Part shown: one piece after another, positions 19,183 to 29,523 of the stretch
Layout: every line of letters begins with the position of its first letter
How positions within the stretch are numbered: the stretch's first letter is position 1
Source of the DNA: Yersinia aldovae ATCC 35236
GTDB lineage: Bacteria > Pseudomonadota > Gammaproteobacteria > Enterobacterales > Enterobacteriaceae
Direction of reading: 5' to 3'
NCBI RefSeq assembly: GCF_000173735.1
Contig: NZ_ACCB01000001.1
Coordinates: 207,547 to 271,546, forward strand
DNA: 64,000 nucleotides
Notes under the pieces: generated by a model
Database searches by the model: none
What the model saw: only the letters and a program-made list of their open reading frames with translations
What the model was told of the DNA's origin: nothing
Position numbers and translations under genes: made by a program

Positions 19183-19590
19183 GAAAGCTCCTTGGGATCG
19201 AAAAAATAGCGCTTAGCCGAGGATTATACCTTGTTATGGCGCGCAGTGGGATGCTGTGATTGGTCTGTTATTGATTTCTTCCAATCTTAATATGTGGACG
19301 TTATCAATAGGTAACGGTGGTAAGCCGTAATGGGCACGATCGCAGTAGCATTACCTTCTCCAGTTTCCCCTGAGCGTTTAAATTTATGACAAGGCAATAA
19401 GGAGTCGCACGTTTTGGCCGAAAATGGTTTTTATGATCCAGATCAATTTCAATATTATTAAGGAATTAAATAACCTTACTTAAAATAGGTTTTATTTAAA
19501 TTGTTACCAAAGATGTGATCCCGATTGGATCATGAATACGCATTTATAGGTATATTCAGCTCGCAAATATACCTACAAATGGAATGGATA
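19183..19590 (+). promoter_or_regulatory. ompW upstream region with candidate FNR box
   Basis: About 400 bp without a gene separate yciC from ompW, which are divergent. The sequence ATGAT-CCAG-ATCAA at 19433-19446 differs in one base from the FNR consensus TTGAT-N4-ATCAA and lies about 150 bp before the ompW ATG. In E. coli ompW responds to oxygen through FNR, so the match is plausible. The binding itself is an inference. Confidence 0.5.
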
Positions 19591-20226
19591 ATGAAAAAAA
19601 TCACTTTAGCACTCTTAGCTGTCGCATCATTAGTACCGACTGCGGCAAGCGCGCATGAAGCTGGCGATTATATTTTCCGGGCAGGGACGGCAACGGTCAG
19701 ACCAAATGCAGGATCTGATGATGTACTGGGTTACGGCTCTTTTAAGGTCGATAACAATACCCAGTTAGGCATGACCTTCAGCTATCTGATCACTGACAAT
19801 ATTGGTGTTGAACTGCTGGCTGCCACCCCGTTCCGCCATAAGATTGGTTTGGCTGCCACCGGTACTATTGCTGAAGTGAAGCAATTACCGCCGACATTAA
19901 TGGCGCAATACTATTTCCGTGACAAACAAGACAAACTGCGCCCATACCTGGGGATTGGTCTGAACTACACCACCTTCTTTGATGAGAAGTTCAACAGTAC
20001 TGGCAGTGAAGCAGGCCTAACGGATTTGAGTGTGAAGGATTCATGGGGCATCGCCGGGCAGGCGGGTCTTGACTATATGGTCAGTGAGAACTGGATGGTG
20101 AATATGTCCGTCTGGTGGATGAATATTGAAAGTGACGTCAAATTCAAAGCCGGTGGCGTAGAACAAAGCATCAATACTCGTCTTGATCCTTGGGTGTTTA
20201 TGTTCGGTGCGGGCTACCGCTTCTAA
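19591..20226 (+). CDS. ompW: Outer-membrane protein OmpW
   Basis: This eight-stranded beta-barrel porin-like protein transports small hydrophobic compounds and is linked to stress survival. The ATG at 19591 begins the signal peptide MKKITLALLAVASLVPTAASA, cleaved before HEAGDYIFRAG. The 211-residue length equals the family norm, and it ends in the barrel-terminal pattern FMFGAGYRF with a C-terminal Phe. An in-frame ATG 22 codons upstream would not give a signal peptide. Confidence 0.95.
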   Translation: MKKITLALLAVASLVPTAASAHEAGDYIFRAGTATVRPNAGSDDVLGYGSFKVDNNTQLGMTFSYLITDNIGVELLAATPFRHKIGLAATGTIAEVKQLPPTLMAQYYFRDKQDKLRPYLGIGLNYTTFFDEKFNSTGSEAGLTDLSVKDSWGIAGQAGLDYMVSENWMVNMSVWWMNIESDVKFKAGGVEQSINTRLDPWVFMFGAGYRF

Positions 20227-20276
20227 TTACCCTTTGTTCTTGGCGTTGTAGGGGACGTTCACTTATCTGTAGTAAA

Positions 20277-20297
20277 GGAGGCGCGAAGAGCGCCTCC
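20277..20297. terminator. Terminator hairpin between ompW and BON lipoprotein gene
   Basis: The stem GGAGGCGC / GCGCCTCC (20277-20284 and 20290-20297) lies between two convergent genes and can serve both. Confidence 0.65.
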
Positions 20298-20307
20298 GCT
20301 CATGAGA

Positions 20308-20622
20308 TTATTTGATTTGCATCTGATTGCTGACAGATTTCACACCAGGGACACCGCGGGTAATTTGCACTGCGCGGTTTGCATCCTGACTAGAGCTGAC
20401 AAAGCCACTCAACTGAACGCGGCCTTTAAAGGTTTCAACGCTAATTTCAGTCGATTTTAGATTCTTCTCACCCAACAGTGCTGATTTCACTTTGGTTGTC
20501 ACCACAGTGTCATCAAGGTAACCCCCTGTTCCTTCTGACTTTGGCGTAGGTGCGCACGCTGACACCGCCATCGCCATAATGACTGCAATGCACAAGGCCG
20601 AAAGGGTCTTAAAAAGTTTCAT
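20308..20622 (-). CDS. BON-domain lipoprotein
   Basis: This 104-residue lipoprotein has a signal sequence ending in the lipobox VSAC (Cys23). It is followed by one BON domain (about 38-104, with DDTVVTTKVKSALLGEKNLKSTEISVETFKGRVQLSGFV), the module of OsmY-type periplasmic proteins thought to bind phospholipids. Residues after the Cys (Ala-Pro) give no inner-membrane retention Asp, so outer-membrane sorting is likely. It is monocistronic between ompW and trpA. Its function is otherwise unknown. Confidence 0.82.
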   Translation of the reverse strand: MKLFKTLSALCIAVIMAMAVSACAPTPKSEGTGGYLDDTVVTTKVKSALLGEKNLKSTEISVETFKGRVQLSGFVSSSQDANRAVQITRGVPGVKSVSNQMQIK

Positions 20623-20830
20623 AAATTACTCTCCATGTTTACCGATGTTTTAACAAGACGCTGTGGAACGATAATGCGTTGAAAGTGCTATTAACTCATA
20701 CTTTTAGATAACCTACTGATCACTCATAGCATCTTAAATGTAAAGAAATGCTTAGTGTGTTACATAATTATTGGTTATGAATGGCTTTTATTCAAATTTA
20801 CAGCAGAAGTGGGGCAGGGAAGGGACTTAA

Positions 20831-20880
20831 AAACATCAATATAGCGCCTGTTTTGTGTCAGCAAATCAGGCGCTGATGTT
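20831..20880 (-). terminator. trp operon terminator after trpA
   Basis: The inverted repeat AGCGCCTG / CAGGCGCT (20843-20850 and 20867-20874) is flanked by AACATCA / TGATGTT, and on the minus strand a T run follows. This is the rho-independent end of the trp transcript. Confidence 0.8.
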
Positions 20881-20889
20881 GTTAAAATA

Positions 20890-21696
20890 CTAGCTGCGGG
20901 TGGCTGCTTTCATTTCAGACACAAAACGGTTCAGTTGATCCAACATCACCATCGGCTGTGTGACATTATTCTCGATAATTTTTACAATTGCGGAGCCGGA
21001 AATCACGCCCGCAGCACCGGCGGCCAAGCTGGTTTTTACTTGTGCAGGCTCTGAAATACCGAAGCCTTGTAGTGCAGGCGCGGCATGATATTCACGCAAT
21101 TTATCTACCAAATGGTTCAGCGGCAAATGACCGTGATTTTCAGCACCCGTTACCCCGGCCCGAGACAGCAGGTAGGTATAGCCACGGCCATGCGATGCAA
21201 TCTCGCGCAGCAATTCATCGTCGGCATTGGGCGGGCAGATGAAGATGGGCGCTACCCCGTGGCGCGTTGCGGCAGCGCGGAAGGGGGCGGATTCTTCAAA
21301 CGGCACGTCAGCAATCAAGACAGAATCGACACCGACTTCCGCACAGCGTTGGTAAAAGTTATCAATCCCGTTGTGGAATACCAGATTTGCATACATCAAC
21401 AGGCCAATCGGGATGGTCGGATGCTTTTTACGGATCTCCCCCAGCATTTCAAAACAGATACCCGGCGTAACGCCCGCCGCAAAAGCCCGCAATGCCGCAT
21501 TTTGAATGGTAGGGCCATCTGCTAATGGGTCAGAGAACGGAATTCCCAGCTCCAATGCATCGGCTCCCGCCGCAATCAGTGTATCGATAATCTGCAATGA
21601 TAGGGCTGGTGTCGGATCACCGAGTTGTACGAAAGGGACAAATGCACCTTCTTTTTTTGCCGCCAGTTGTTGGAATAATTGCTGATAACGCGACAT
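20890..21696 (-). CDS. trpA: Tryptophan synthase alpha subunit
   Basis: The alpha subunit cleaves indole-3-glycerol phosphate to indole, which is channelled to TrpB. It has 268 residues. The catalytic Glu lies in [15 protein letters not shown] and the Asp in [12 protein letters not shown]; the phosphate-binding [10 protein letters not shown] segment is also visible. It is the last gene of the operon and overlaps the trpB stop by 1 bp (TAATG). Confidence 0.97.
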   Translation of the reverse strand: MSRYQQLFQQLAAKKEGAFVPFVQLGDPTPALSLQIIDTLIAAGADALELGIPFSDPLADGPTIQNAALRAFAAGVTPGICFEMLGEIRKKHPTIPIGLLMYANLVFHNGIDNFYQRCAEVGVDSVLIADVPFEESAPFRAAATRHGVAPIFICPPNADDELLREIASHGRGYTYLLSRAGVTGAENHGHLPLNHLVDKLREYHAAPALQGFGISEPAQVKTSLAAGAAGVISGSAIVKIIENNVTQPMVMLDQLNRFVSEMKAATRS

Positions 21697-22886
21697 TAGA
21701 TCTCTCCCCGTGCTTTCAGAATATCGTGAACGGTGAAGATATCTTTATCACCGCGCCCGGATAAGTTAACCACCAGTAATTGCTCTTTTTCCGGCGACGC
21801 TTTAATCATTTTCAGTGCATGAGCCAGCGCATGGGAGGATTCCAACGCAGGAATAATGCCTTCATTGCATGACAATGCTTTAAAGGCGTCCAGTGCTTCG
21901 TCATCGGTTACTGACACATAATCGGCTCGCCCGATACTGTTCAGATAAGCGTGCTGTGGCCCCACTGACGGGAAATCCAACCCGGCGGAGATAGAGTAAG
22001 ACTCTTCGATTTGCCCGTCGCGGGTTTGCATCATCGGTGATTTCATACCGAAATAGATGCCCACTTTACCGTGTTTGAGTGGCGCACCATGTTGACCGGT
22101 TTCGATACCCAACCCCGCCGGTTCAACCCCAATCAGGCCAACACCCGGTTCATCAATAAAATCGGCGAACATGCCAATCGCGTTAGAACCTCCCCCAACA
22201 CATGCCAGCACCGCATCGGGCAGGCGGCCTTCTCGGGCGAGGATCTGTGCTTTGGTTTCTTCACCAATCATGCGCTGGAATTCACGCACAATCGTCGGGT
22301 AAGGGTGTGGGCCAGCGGCAGTGCCCAGCATATAGTGGGCGGTTTCATAGCTGCCTGACCAGTCACGCAGCGCTTCATTACAGGCATCTTTCAGGGTGGA
22401 TGAACCACTGTGTACCGGGATCACTTCCGCCCCCATTAAACGCATCCGAAAGACGTTCGGGGATTGGCGCTCAATATCTTTGGCACCCATATAAATGCGA
22501 CATTTTAAACCCAACAGAGCACAAGCCAGAGCTGATGCCACGCCGTGTTGTCCGGCCCCGGTTTCAGCAATGATTTCGGTCTTACCCATACGTTTGGCTA
22601 ATAAAGCCTGCCCCAAAACCTGATTGGTTTTGTGCGCGCCACCGTGCAGCAGATCTTCACGTTTCAGGTATAACTTGGTCTTGGTTCCTTTAGTCAAATT
22701 CTGGCATAAGGTTAGCGCGGTCGGGCGTCCGGCATAGTTTTTCAACAAATCTTGAAATGTGGCTTGAAACTCTGGGTCCAGTTGCGCACTGACAAAAGCC
22801 TCTTCCAGTTGCTTTAATGCTGGCATCAAAATCTGCGGCACATACATGCCACCGAACTCGCCAAAATAAGGATTAAGTGTGGTCAT
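21696..22886 (-). CDS. trpB: Tryptophan synthase beta subunit
   Basis: This PLP enzyme condenses indole with serine to make tryptophan. It has 396 residues. The PLP lysine lies in [13 protein letters not shown], followed by the GGGSNAIG phosphate-binding loop. It is preceded by trpCF with a 62-bp gap and overlaps trpA, so the two subunits are translated together. Confidence 0.97.
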   Translation of the reverse strand: MTTLNPYFGEFGGMYVPQILMPALKQLEEAFVSAQLDPEFQATFQDLLKNYAGRPTALTLCQNLTKGTKTKLYLKREDLLHGGAHKTNQVLGQALLAKRMGKTEIIAETGAGQHGVASALACALLGLKCRIYMGAKDIERQSPNVFRMRLMGAEVIPVHSGSSTLKDACNEALRDWSGSYETAHYMLGTAAGPHPYPTIVREFQRMIGEETKAQILAREGRLPDAVLACVGGGSNAIGMFADFIDEPGVGLIGVEPAGLGIETGQHGAPLKHGKVGIYFGMKSPMMQTRDGQIEESYSISAGLDFPSVGPQHAYLNSIGRADYVSVTDDEALDAFKALSCNEGIIPALESSHALAHALKMIKASPEKEQLLVVNLSGRGDKDIFTVHDILKARGEI

Positions 22887-22948
22887 TTTTCTGTCCTATG
22901 GATTTACCAAAGTGTATTCGTAAATTAAATTAGCATTAAAATCAACGA

Positions 22949-24325
22949 TCAATACGCGCGTAATGTCTGGAACACCGCCGCGATCAGTTGCGGATCTTTG
23001 ATGCCCGGTGCGCTTTCTACACCGGAGTTGAAATCAAGACCGGCGCAGCCCAGTTGAGCGGCGGCACAACAGTTATCGGCAGCTAACCCACCGGCCAGCA
23101 GCACATTATCCAGCGGTTGACCGGCCAGCAGTGACCAGTCAAAACGTTGCCCCGTGCCCCCGTTGCCACTGTCCAAAATATAGCGTTCAACATGCTGCAA
23201 ATCGCGCTGCGGTACGGAGTCGTCAACTCGCAGCGCCTTCCAAATTTGGCAAGTCGCGGGCAGTATGGCACGCAACTGATTGATATAACTCTGATCCTCT
23301 TGCCCATGGAGCTGTATTGCCGCCAGCGACAGGCGCTGTGCGGTTTGTTGCACCGTTTCAATTTTGGCATCGCGGAACACGCCAACATACTTCAACGGCG
23401 CACCGCTAATGACGCTACGTGCCTTGGCAATATCGACATAGCGCGGTGAACTGCCGACAAAAATCAATCCGCCGAATATTGCACCTGCGTTATATGCCGC
23501 TGCTGCATCCTGAGCACGCGTCAGTCCGCAGACTTTATTTTCACCGAGCAATACGCGGCGCACGGCGGCGTTTAGGTCGGGTTCAGACATCAAGGCACTG
23601 CCAATCAAAAATCCGTTGGCGAAGTGGCTCAGTTTACGCACCTGCTGGTAATGAGTGATACCGGACTCGCTGATCACCGTCACGCCTTTTGGCAGACGAG
23701 GAGCCAGCTCGCGAGTGCGGTTCAGATCGATAGAGAGATCACGCAGGTCACGGTTATTGATGCCAACCACCTTGGCCCCCAACGCAATGGCGCGATCCAG
23801 CTCTTCGCTGTTACTGGCCTCGGTTAGCACCCCCATATTCAGGCTATGCGCCACCGCAGCGAGCTGGTGGTAGGTGTCATCGTCCAGCACCGATAGCATC
23901 AGCAAAATGGCATCCGCCTGATAAAAACGGGCCAGATGAATTTGATAGGCATCAATAATAAAATCTTTGCATAATACCGGCTGCGTCACGACGGCACTAA
24001 CCTGCGGCAAGAAATCGAAGCTGCCCTGGAAATATTTCTCGTCAGTTAACACGGAGATAGCCGAAGCGTAGTGCTGATATACCGCGGCTATCTCTGCCGG
24101 GTTAAAGTTCTCGCGTATTACGCCTTTAGACGGCGATGCCTTTTTGCATTCCAGAATAAAAGCGGTCTTACTGCCTTGCAGTGCGTGGTAAAAATCACGC
24201 TGACTCAGGGTGATATCGTTTTGAACACTGGCCAGAGGCTGCTGTAATTTGCGCGCGGCAACCCAGATTTCCTTATCGCGTACGATGTCGTGGAGCACGG
24301 TTTTGTTAATACGGCTTTCCTGCAT
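22949..24325 (-). CDS. trpC: Indole-3-glycerol-phosphate synthase / PRA isomerase
   Basis: This is a bifunctional TrpC-TrpF fusion of 458 residues, as in other enterobacteria. The N-terminal IGPS domain (about 1-255) has FILECKKASPSKG and ISESGI. The C-terminal phosphoribosylanthranilate isomerase domain (about 256-458) starts at KVCGLTRAQDAAAAYNAGA, with its catalytic Cys in VCGL, and ends with LAGGL and GLDFNSGVE. It lies 3 bp after trpD. Confidence 0.96.
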   Translation of the reverse strand: MQESRINKTVLHDIVRDKEIWVAARKLQQPLASVQNDITLSQRDFYHALQGSKTAFILECKKASPSKGVIRENFNPAEIAAVYQHYASAISVLTDEKYFQGSFDFLPQVSAVVTQPVLCKDFIIDAYQIHLARFYQADAILLMLSVLDDDTYHQLAAVAHSLNMGVLTEASNSEELDRAIALGAKVVGINNRDLRDLSIDLNRTRELAPRLPKGVTVISESGITHYQQVRKLSHFANGFLIGSALMSEPDLNAAVRRVLLGENKVCGLTRAQDAAAAYNAGAIFGGLIFVGSSPRYVDIAKARSVISGAPLKYVGVFRDAKIETVQQTAQRLSLAAIQLHGQEDQSYINQLRAILPATCQIWKALRVDDSVPQRDLQHVERYILDSGNGGTGQRFDWSLLAGQPLDNVLLAGGLAADNCCAAAQLGCAGLDFNSGVESAPGIKDPQLIAAVFQTLRAY

Positions 24326-24328
24326 GAC

Positions 24329-25327
24329 TTATCCCCTTGCTGCCAAAGCGGTAACACGTTCGAACGGCTGGCCGCTATGTATCATTTCCAAAGCCTGCTG
24401 CGCGTTGTGGCGCAGGTTTTCTTGCCCGTGTAATTTCAGTAATAGCGCGACGTTTGCCGCCACCGCAGCGGCATGTGCTGGCTCACCTTTACCTTGTAAC
24501 AAGCGGGCTAAAATGTCACGATTTTCTTCTGGCGCGCCACCTTGCAGAGTGCCTAGCGGGTGGCTGTTCAAGCCGAAATCTGCCGGTGTCAGTTGATAGC
24601 TTTCAATATCGCCATTATTCAGTTCAGCCACATAGGTCGGTGCGTGGATAGCAACCTCATCCATTCCGCCGCCGTGAACCACCGCCGCGCGTTGATAACC
24701 CAGCGTTTTCAGCGTTTGTGCAATCGGCAATACCAGTTCGGGGCTATAAACGCCAATCAGCGCCAAAGGTGGGCGTGCCGGGTTAATTAACGGTCCCAGC
24801 ACATTAAACAACGTGCGGGTTTTCAGTTGTTGACGCACTTGCATTGCATGGCGAAAACCGGGGTGATACTGCGGCGCAAACAGGAAGCACACCCCTAACT
24901 CATCCAATGCTAATCGAGACTGCTCGGCACTCATATCAAGGCGGATACCGAATGCCGCCAGCAGATCTGATGAACCGGAACGGCTGGACACACTGCGGTT
25001 GCCGTGTTTAGCCACTTTTACCCCACAACTGGCTGCCACAAAGGCGCTGGCAGTGGAGATATTAATGCTGTTTGTGCCGTCACCGCCAGTACCGACAATA
25101 TCGGCGAAGCGATAGTCAGGGCGTGGGAAAGGTTGCGCATCTGCCAGCAATGCCTGCGCTGCACCGGCTATCTCAGCCGGTGTTTCACCACGGACTTTCA
25201 TGCTGATCAGTACCGCCGCCAGTTGGCTGGGTTCCAGCTCACCACGCACGATAGCTGCAAACAGGTGCTGGCTTTCAGCCTGGGTTAAGGATTCAGCCCG
25301 GAACAGTTTTTCTAATAACGAGTGCAT
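24329..25327 (-). CDS. trpD: Anthranilate phosphoribosyltransferase
   Basis: TrpD transfers phosphoribose from PRPP to anthranilate. The ATG at 25327 gives 332 residues beginning [14 protein letters not shown] and follows an AAGGAA ribosome-binding site; an open frame upstream to 25459 only overlaps trpG. Motifs include [14 protein letters not shown] and [17 protein letters not shown]. Unlike in E. coli, trpD is not fused to the amidotransferase, which is encoded by the separate trpG 14 bp upstream. Confidence 0.96.
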   Translation of the reverse strand: MHSLLEKLFRAESLTQAESQHLFAAIVRGELEPSQLAAVLISMKVRGETPAEIAGAAQALLADAQPFPRPDYRFADIVGTGGDGTNSINISTASAFVAASCGVKVAKHGNRSVSSRSGSSDLLAAFGIRLDMSAEQSRLALDELGVCFLFAPQYHPGFRHAMQVRQQLKTRTLFNVLGPLINPARPPLALIGVYSPELVLPIAQTLKTLGYQRAAVVHGGGMDEVAIHAPTYVAELNNGDIESYQLTPADFGLNSHPLGTLQGGAPEENRDILARLLQGKGEPAHAAAVAANVALLLKLHGQENLRHNAQQALEMIHSGQPFERVTALAARG

Positions 25328-25341
25328 CTGGTATTCCTTAT

Positions 25342-25950
25342 TTACGACCGACCCATAGAATGTGGCGTGGCAGGGCATAGCGCCCAGGCCAGTGTTTGCT
25401 CCAGTAAACGGGCACCGTGGGCCGTTAAAATCGATTCCGGGTGGAATTGGTAACCGCAAACCCGGTGGTCATCATGGCGAACCGCCATCACCATCTCGCC
25501 AAAACGGGCGTTAACGGTTAATTCTGTTGGGATATTGCTGCCGACCAATGAGTGATAGCGGGCAACCGGTAATGGATTGGGCATGCCGGCAAACATCCCC
25601 AGCCCGTCATGTTCAATGGCCGAAGCCTTGCCATGCAGGATTTCACCTGCCTGACCGACATGGCCGCCATAAGCCTCCACAATTGCCTGATGACCGAGGC
25701 AAATACCAATGATAGGTAGCTGACCGCGCAGGCGTTGCAGCAATTCAGGCATACACCCTGCCTGCGCCGGTGTGCCGGGGCCGGGGGAGAGCATCAGTAC
25801 CGGTTTTTCAAGCTGCCCCAAGCGTTCGATGAGGGTATCGGCCGCAATCTGGTTGCGGTAAATCACCACCCGATGGCCACTGGATCGCAGTTGGTCTACC
25901 AGGTTGTAAGTAAAGGAATCAACGTTATCGAGTAACAGGATATCGGCCAT
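25342..25950 (-). CDS. trpG: Anthranilate synthase glutamine amidotransferase subunit
   Basis: This class I glutamine amidotransferase supplies ammonia to TrpE. It has 202 residues with the oxyanion motif LSPGPGTP, the nucleophile Cys in GICLGHQAI and the catalytic His-Glu in FHPESI. It overlaps the trpE stop (TGATG), which fits balanced synthesis of the two subunits. It is a stand-alone gene rather than part of a TrpGD fusion. Confidence 0.96.
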   Translation of the reverse strand: MADILLLDNVDSFTYNLVDQLRSSGHRVVIYRNQIAADTLIERLGQLEKPVLMLSPGPGTPAQAGCMPELLQRLRGQLPIIGICLGHQAIVEAYGGHVGQAGEILHGKASAIEHDGLGMFAGMPNPLPVARYHSLVGSNIPTELTVNARFGEMVMAVRHDDHRVCGYQFHPESILTAHGARLLEQTLAWALCPATPHSMGRS

Positions 25951-27515
25951 CAGAAGATCTCCCTGGCGTGGTGTGCGGTGGCAATCGCGCGTAGTACGGC
26001 ACGGGCTTTATTGCGGGTTTCGTCGGCTTCCGCCTGTGGAATTGAATCGAGAACCACGCCGGCACCCGCTTGTACTGTGGCTATCCCGTCTTCGACATAA
26101 GCCGAGCGGATAACAATGCAGGTATCCAAGTCACCGTGAGCGGTGAAGTAACCCACCGCTCCTCCGTAGCTGCCACGACGTGTACCTTCGCTGCCCGCAA
26201 TCAGTTGCATGGCGCGAACTTTGGGCGCACCGCTTAATGTGCCCATATTCATGCAAGCCTGATAAGCGTGTAGCACGTCCAGATCGAGTCTCAACGTGCC
26301 AATGACGCGGGAAACCAGATGCATGACAAAGGAGTAGCGATCAACTTTTGTTAAATCAGCCACATAGCGGCTACCTGGTTCGCAGATACGGGCCAGATCA
26401 TTACGTGCTAAATCCACTAACATCAAATGTTCCGCCAGCTCTTTATGGTCGGTGCGCATCTCCAGTTCGATACGGCTGTCTAAATCGCGGTCCAACTCAC
26501 CATTAGCACGGCGGCCACGTGGACGAGTACCCGCGATGGGGTAGATTTCAATCTGGCGATTGCTGGCATCATATTTCAGCGCACTTTCAGGTGACGCCCC
26601 GAACAGCGAAAATTCATTGTCCTGCATAAAGAACATATAGGGGCTAGGGTTGCTGTCTTTTAGGGTCTGGTAAGCCGCCAGTGGTGATGGGCAAGGCAGT
26701 GAGAAACGGCGGGAAGGCACCACCTGAAAGATCTCGCCTGCACGGATTGCCAACTGTAATTGACTGACAACCTGGCCGTATTCTTCATCCGATTGGTTAC
26801 ACTGTAACGTCATTTCAGGAACGGATGTTGCCGGTATGGGTTGTGGGGGTTGTTGCAGTTGGTGAGCAAGCTGCGCCAGTCGTGCGCTCAGGCGTTGATG
26901 CTCATGTTCATCCGGAGTAAACAGGCTGGCTTGCAAGCGGGTATCGCGATGTTGATGATCCAGCACCAGCAAGGTTTCGGCTAAATAGAAGCAGAAGTCC
27001 GGGCAACGTTGGTCTTGGCGCAGTGGCGGTAAATTCTCGAAACCGGCGACCAGATCGTAAGCGAACAAACCACCAACAAACATCGCTTCCCGCTCGGCAA
27101 CTGGAGCATCAACCAGCGTCAGGAGTAAACGCAGCGCATCAAAAACCGAGAGAGCCTGTAAACGGGCATCTTCATCTTGTACCTCATTGATCACCGGGAA
27201 GATTAACTCGCGGCTATTTGGCCGCACCTGAATCTTAACATCGGCTGGCAAGGCGGTATCTAACAGTGGCAATAACGATGCGCCGTTACGGGTCAGGGCT
27301 TCGACCGTGACTTGCTGCCCCAGCGCGGTGATACGCAGGGCGCTATCAATGATAAGCAGGCTTTTCAAATTCTCTTTACTGGTCACTTCGGCAGATTCGA
27401 GTAACAGCGTTGCCGGTCGCGCCCCACATAATTGATGAAACAATGCTGTCGGATCATTGCGGTAACAAGCTGTGGCTGTCAGTAACTGCAAACTAGGGCG
27501 CGATGTTGGCATCAT
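25950..27515 (-). CDS. trpE: Anthranilate synthase component I
   Basis: TrpE makes anthranilate from chorismate and is the feedback-regulated first enzyme of the pathway. It has 521 residues. The N-terminal tryptophan-binding region contains LLLESAEV, and the chorismate-binding domain (about 240-515) contains [16 protein letters not shown] and [11 protein letters not shown]. The ATG may be at 27515 or 27512. It begins the structural part of the operon after the attenuator. Confidence 0.97.
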   Translation of the reverse strand: MMPTSRPSLQLLTATACYRNDPTALFHQLCGARPATLLLESAEVTSKENLKSLLIIDSALRITALGQQVTVEALTRNGASLLPLLDTALPADVKIQVRPNSRELIFPVINEVQDEDARLQALSVFDALRLLLTLVDAPVAEREAMFVGGLFAYDLVAGFENLPPLRQDQRCPDFCFYLAETLLVLDHQHRDTRLQASLFTPDEHEHQRLSARLAQLAHQLQQPPQPIPATSVPEMTLQCNQSDEEYGQVVSQLQLAIRAGEIFQVVPSRRFSLPCPSPLAAYQTLKDSNPSPYMFFMQDNEFSLFGASPESALKYDASNRQIEIYPIAGTRPRGRRANGELDRDLDSRIELEMRTDHKELAEHLMLVDLARNDLARICEPGSRYVADLTKVDRYSFVMHLVSRVIGTLRLDLDVLHAYQACMNMGTLSGAPKVRAMQLIAGSEGTRRGSYGGAVGYFTAHGDLDTCIVIRSAYVEDGIATVQAGAGVVLDSIPQAEADETRNKARAVLRAIATAHHAREIF

Positions 27516-27570
27516 GTAGTCATCCTGAAAAATTGATCTGAAAAAAGGTTACGCTGAAAATCTGTCCATA

Positions 27571-27593
27571 AAAAAGCCCGCTATTCGCGGGCT
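27571..27593 (-). terminator. trp attenuator terminator
   Basis: On the minus strand AGCCCGC-gaata-GCGGGCT is followed by TTTTTT, forming a strong rho-independent terminator between the leader peptide and trpE. It corresponds to the 3:4 hairpin of the classical attenuator. An antiterminator involving the TCAGTCATCAGACAG stretch just upstream is likely but was not folded in detail. Confidence 0.88.
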
Positions 27594-27630
27594 GAAGCAA
27601 TCTGCACTGTCTGATGACTGATATGCGTGA

Positions 27631-27693
27631 TTACATCGCCCAAAAGAGGGGGATGTGCCACCAACGCAGTAAGGAAATCAGGGAAGTTTTCAT
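27631..27693 (-). CDS. trpL: trp operon leader peptide
   Basis: A short reading frame encodes MKTSLISLLRWWHIPLFWAM (20 residues). It has adjacent Trp codons at residues 11-12 and a third at 18, and lies directly before the attenuator hairpin. Ribosome stalling at these codons when charged tRNA-Trp is low would favour the antiterminator and permit transcription of trpE. E. coli TrpL is 14 residues with two Trp codons, so this leader is longer with one more regulatory codon. Confidence 0.88.
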   Translation of the reverse strand: MKTSLISLLRWWHIPLFWAM

Positions 27694-27770
27694 TATCAGT
27701 CACTATTCTCTATGATTGCATTTGGCCTATTGGTGCAGCCGTGTGTCTTGGCATCACCGCGATGTCTTGT

Positions 27771-27804
27771 GTACTAGTAAACTAGTTCATGAGGTGAGTG
27801 TCAA
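27771..27804 (-). promoter_or_regulatory. trp promoter with TrpR operator
   Basis: On the minus strand TTGACA (27799-27804) and TTTACT (27776-27781) are separated by exactly 17 bp. The palindrome GTACTAGTAAACTAGTTC (27771-27788) overlaps the -10 and differs little from the E. coli TrpR operator GTACTAGTTAACTAGTAC. TrpR bound to tryptophan would block RNA polymerase here. Confidence 0.9.
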
Positions 27805-27961
27805 CAGTTGATTAATTGTTTTTAATATCACTTGTTTTGATACGTGGGTGTGATGAGGAAGTTTGATTAACGTCACTGGGGGATAAACGGGTATGATAGT
27901 CAGCTACGTTTTTCTGAATTTTTGTTTTGGTTAATCCATTTTGATAGATAAGCCAGTCGTG

Positions 27962-28903
27962 ATGAGTAATACCACTGTACCTGATAAAGCAGATGTCGTT
28001 GATAGCTCGTTCCCTTCTACTGCTTTTACGATTTATGATTTGCATAGCCACACTACGGCATCCGATGGTTCCTTAGCGCCCTCCGCGCTGGTGCTGCGGG
28101 CAGCCTCGATGCGTGTTGGGGTGCTAGCGATTACCGATCATGACACCACTGCGGGCCTGGCCGAGGCTGCCGCCACGATTGAGCAGCACCAATTACCGTT
28201 GCAACTTATCTCGGGTGTGGAAATTTCCACATTATGGGAAAACCACGAAATCCATATTGTGGGGCTGGGTATTGATGTTCACCATGCCAGCATCGTCAAA
28301 TTGCTGCGTGAACAGTCAAACCACCGCTATATAAGAGCGCAAGAGATAGGCGCTCGTTTGGCAAAAGCACGAATTCCTGATGCCTGGGAGGGCGCGAATC
28401 GCTTGGCTGAAGGCGGTCAGGTTACTCGCGGCCATTTTGCTCGTTATTTGGTGGAATTAGGGTTAGCCGGCAATGTTGGGCAGGTTTTTAAAAAGTATTT
28501 AGCTAAAGGCAAGACCGGTTATGTCCCCGCGCAGTGGTGTACAATAGAACAAGCCATTGATGCCATTCAGCAATCTGGTGGTCAAGCGGTGCTGGCACAC
28601 CCTGCGCGCTATGATTTAACCGCCAAATGGCTAAAACGGTTATTAGCGCATTTTGCTGAACAAGGCGGCGACGCAATGGAAGTCGCACAATGCCAGCAAG
28701 CGCCCCATGAACGGGCGCAACTTGCGCAGTACGCACGCGATTATAAGTTACTTGCATCCCAGGGATCTGATTTCCATCAACCGTGTTCCTGGATTGAATT
28801 GGGCCGCAAATTGTGGCTGCCCGCAGGGGTGGAACCGGTATGGCGAGATTGGCCTACAGTGCCTGCCAATACCGATCACACGTTGAATGATGAGGTAGAA
28901 TAA
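27962..28903 (+). CDS. rnm: PHP-domain ribonuclease RNase AM (YciV/TrpH)
   Basis: This PHP-family phosphoesterase matures the 5' ends of rRNAs and degrades short RNAs in E. coli. The protein has 313 residues from the ATG at 27962. The metal-binding PHP motifs are DLHSHTTASDG and ITDHD at the N-terminus, GVEIST and HIVGL in the middle, and SQGSDFHQP near the end. It is divergent from the trp operon and overlaps the yciO start (TAATG). Confidence 0.92.
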   Translation: MSNTTVPDKADVVDSSFPSTAFTIYDLHSHTTASDGSLAPSALVLRAASMRVGVLAITDHDTTAGLAEAAATIEQHQLPLQLISGVEISTLWENHEIHIVGLGIDVHHASIVKLLREQSNHRYIRAQEIGARLAKARIPDAWEGANRLAEGGQVTRGHFARYLVELGLAGNVGQVFKKYLAKGKTGYVPAQWCTIEQAIDAIQQSGGQAVLAHPARYDLTAKWLKRLLAHFAEQGGDAMEVAQCQQAPHERAQLAQYARDYKLLASQGSDFHQPCSWIELGRKLWLPAGVEPVWRDWPTVPANTDHTLNDEVE

Positions 28904-29523
28904 TGAGTCAATTCTTTTATATTCACCCGGAAAATCCACAACCGCGCTTAATTAACCAGAGCGTTGATGTTTTGCGTAAAGGGGGGGTGGTTGTTTATCC
29001 GACAGATTCTGGTTATGCCCTTGGCTGCCGTCTGGAAGATAAATCTGCAATGGAACGTATCTGTCGTATTCGTCAGTTCGATGGCAATCACAATTTCACT
29101 TTGGTATGCCGTGATTTGTCTGAGCTATCGACGTATGCCTATGTTGATAACTCCGCTTTTCGTCTGATCAAAAATAACACGCCGGGCAATTACACCTTTA
29201 TTTTAAAGGCAACCAAAGAAGTGCCTCGGCGCTTGATGAATGACAAACGTAAAACCATTGGTTTGCGCGTGCCTTCAAATCCTATCGCGCTGGCATTGCT
29301 GGATGTATTAGGTGAGCCACTGATGTCTACCACATTGATACTGCCGGGTAATGATTTCGCCGAATCTGATCCGGAAGAGATCAAAGATCATCTGGGTAAA
29401 TTGGTCGATTTGATCATTCACGGCGGCTCGCTGGGCCAGCAGCCGACCACCGTTATTGACCTGACTGACTCCTCTCCAGAGGTTATCCGTGAAGGTGCTG
29501 GGGATGCAACACCCTTTCGCTAA
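28903..29523 (+). CDS. yciO: YciO, Sua5/YrdC-family protein
   Basis: This 206-residue protein has the YrdC fold, the same length as E. coli YciO. It carries the family start GGVVVYPTDSGYALGC and NTPGNYTFILKATKEVPRRL. TsaC/Sua5 relatives make threonylcarbamoyl-AMP for tRNA t6A; YciO is a diverged paralogue whose own role is not settled. It is translationally coupled to rnm. Confidence 0.92.
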   Translation: MSQFFYIHPENPQPRLINQSVDVLRKGGVVVYPTDSGYALGCRLEDKSAMERICRIRQFDGNHNFTLVCRDLSELSTYAYVDNSAFRLIKNNTPGNYTFILKATKEVPRRLMNDKRKTIGLRVPSNPIALALLDVLGEPLMSTTLILPGNDFAESDPEEIKDHLGKLVDLIIHGGSLGQQPTTVIDLTDSSPEVIREGAGDATPFR

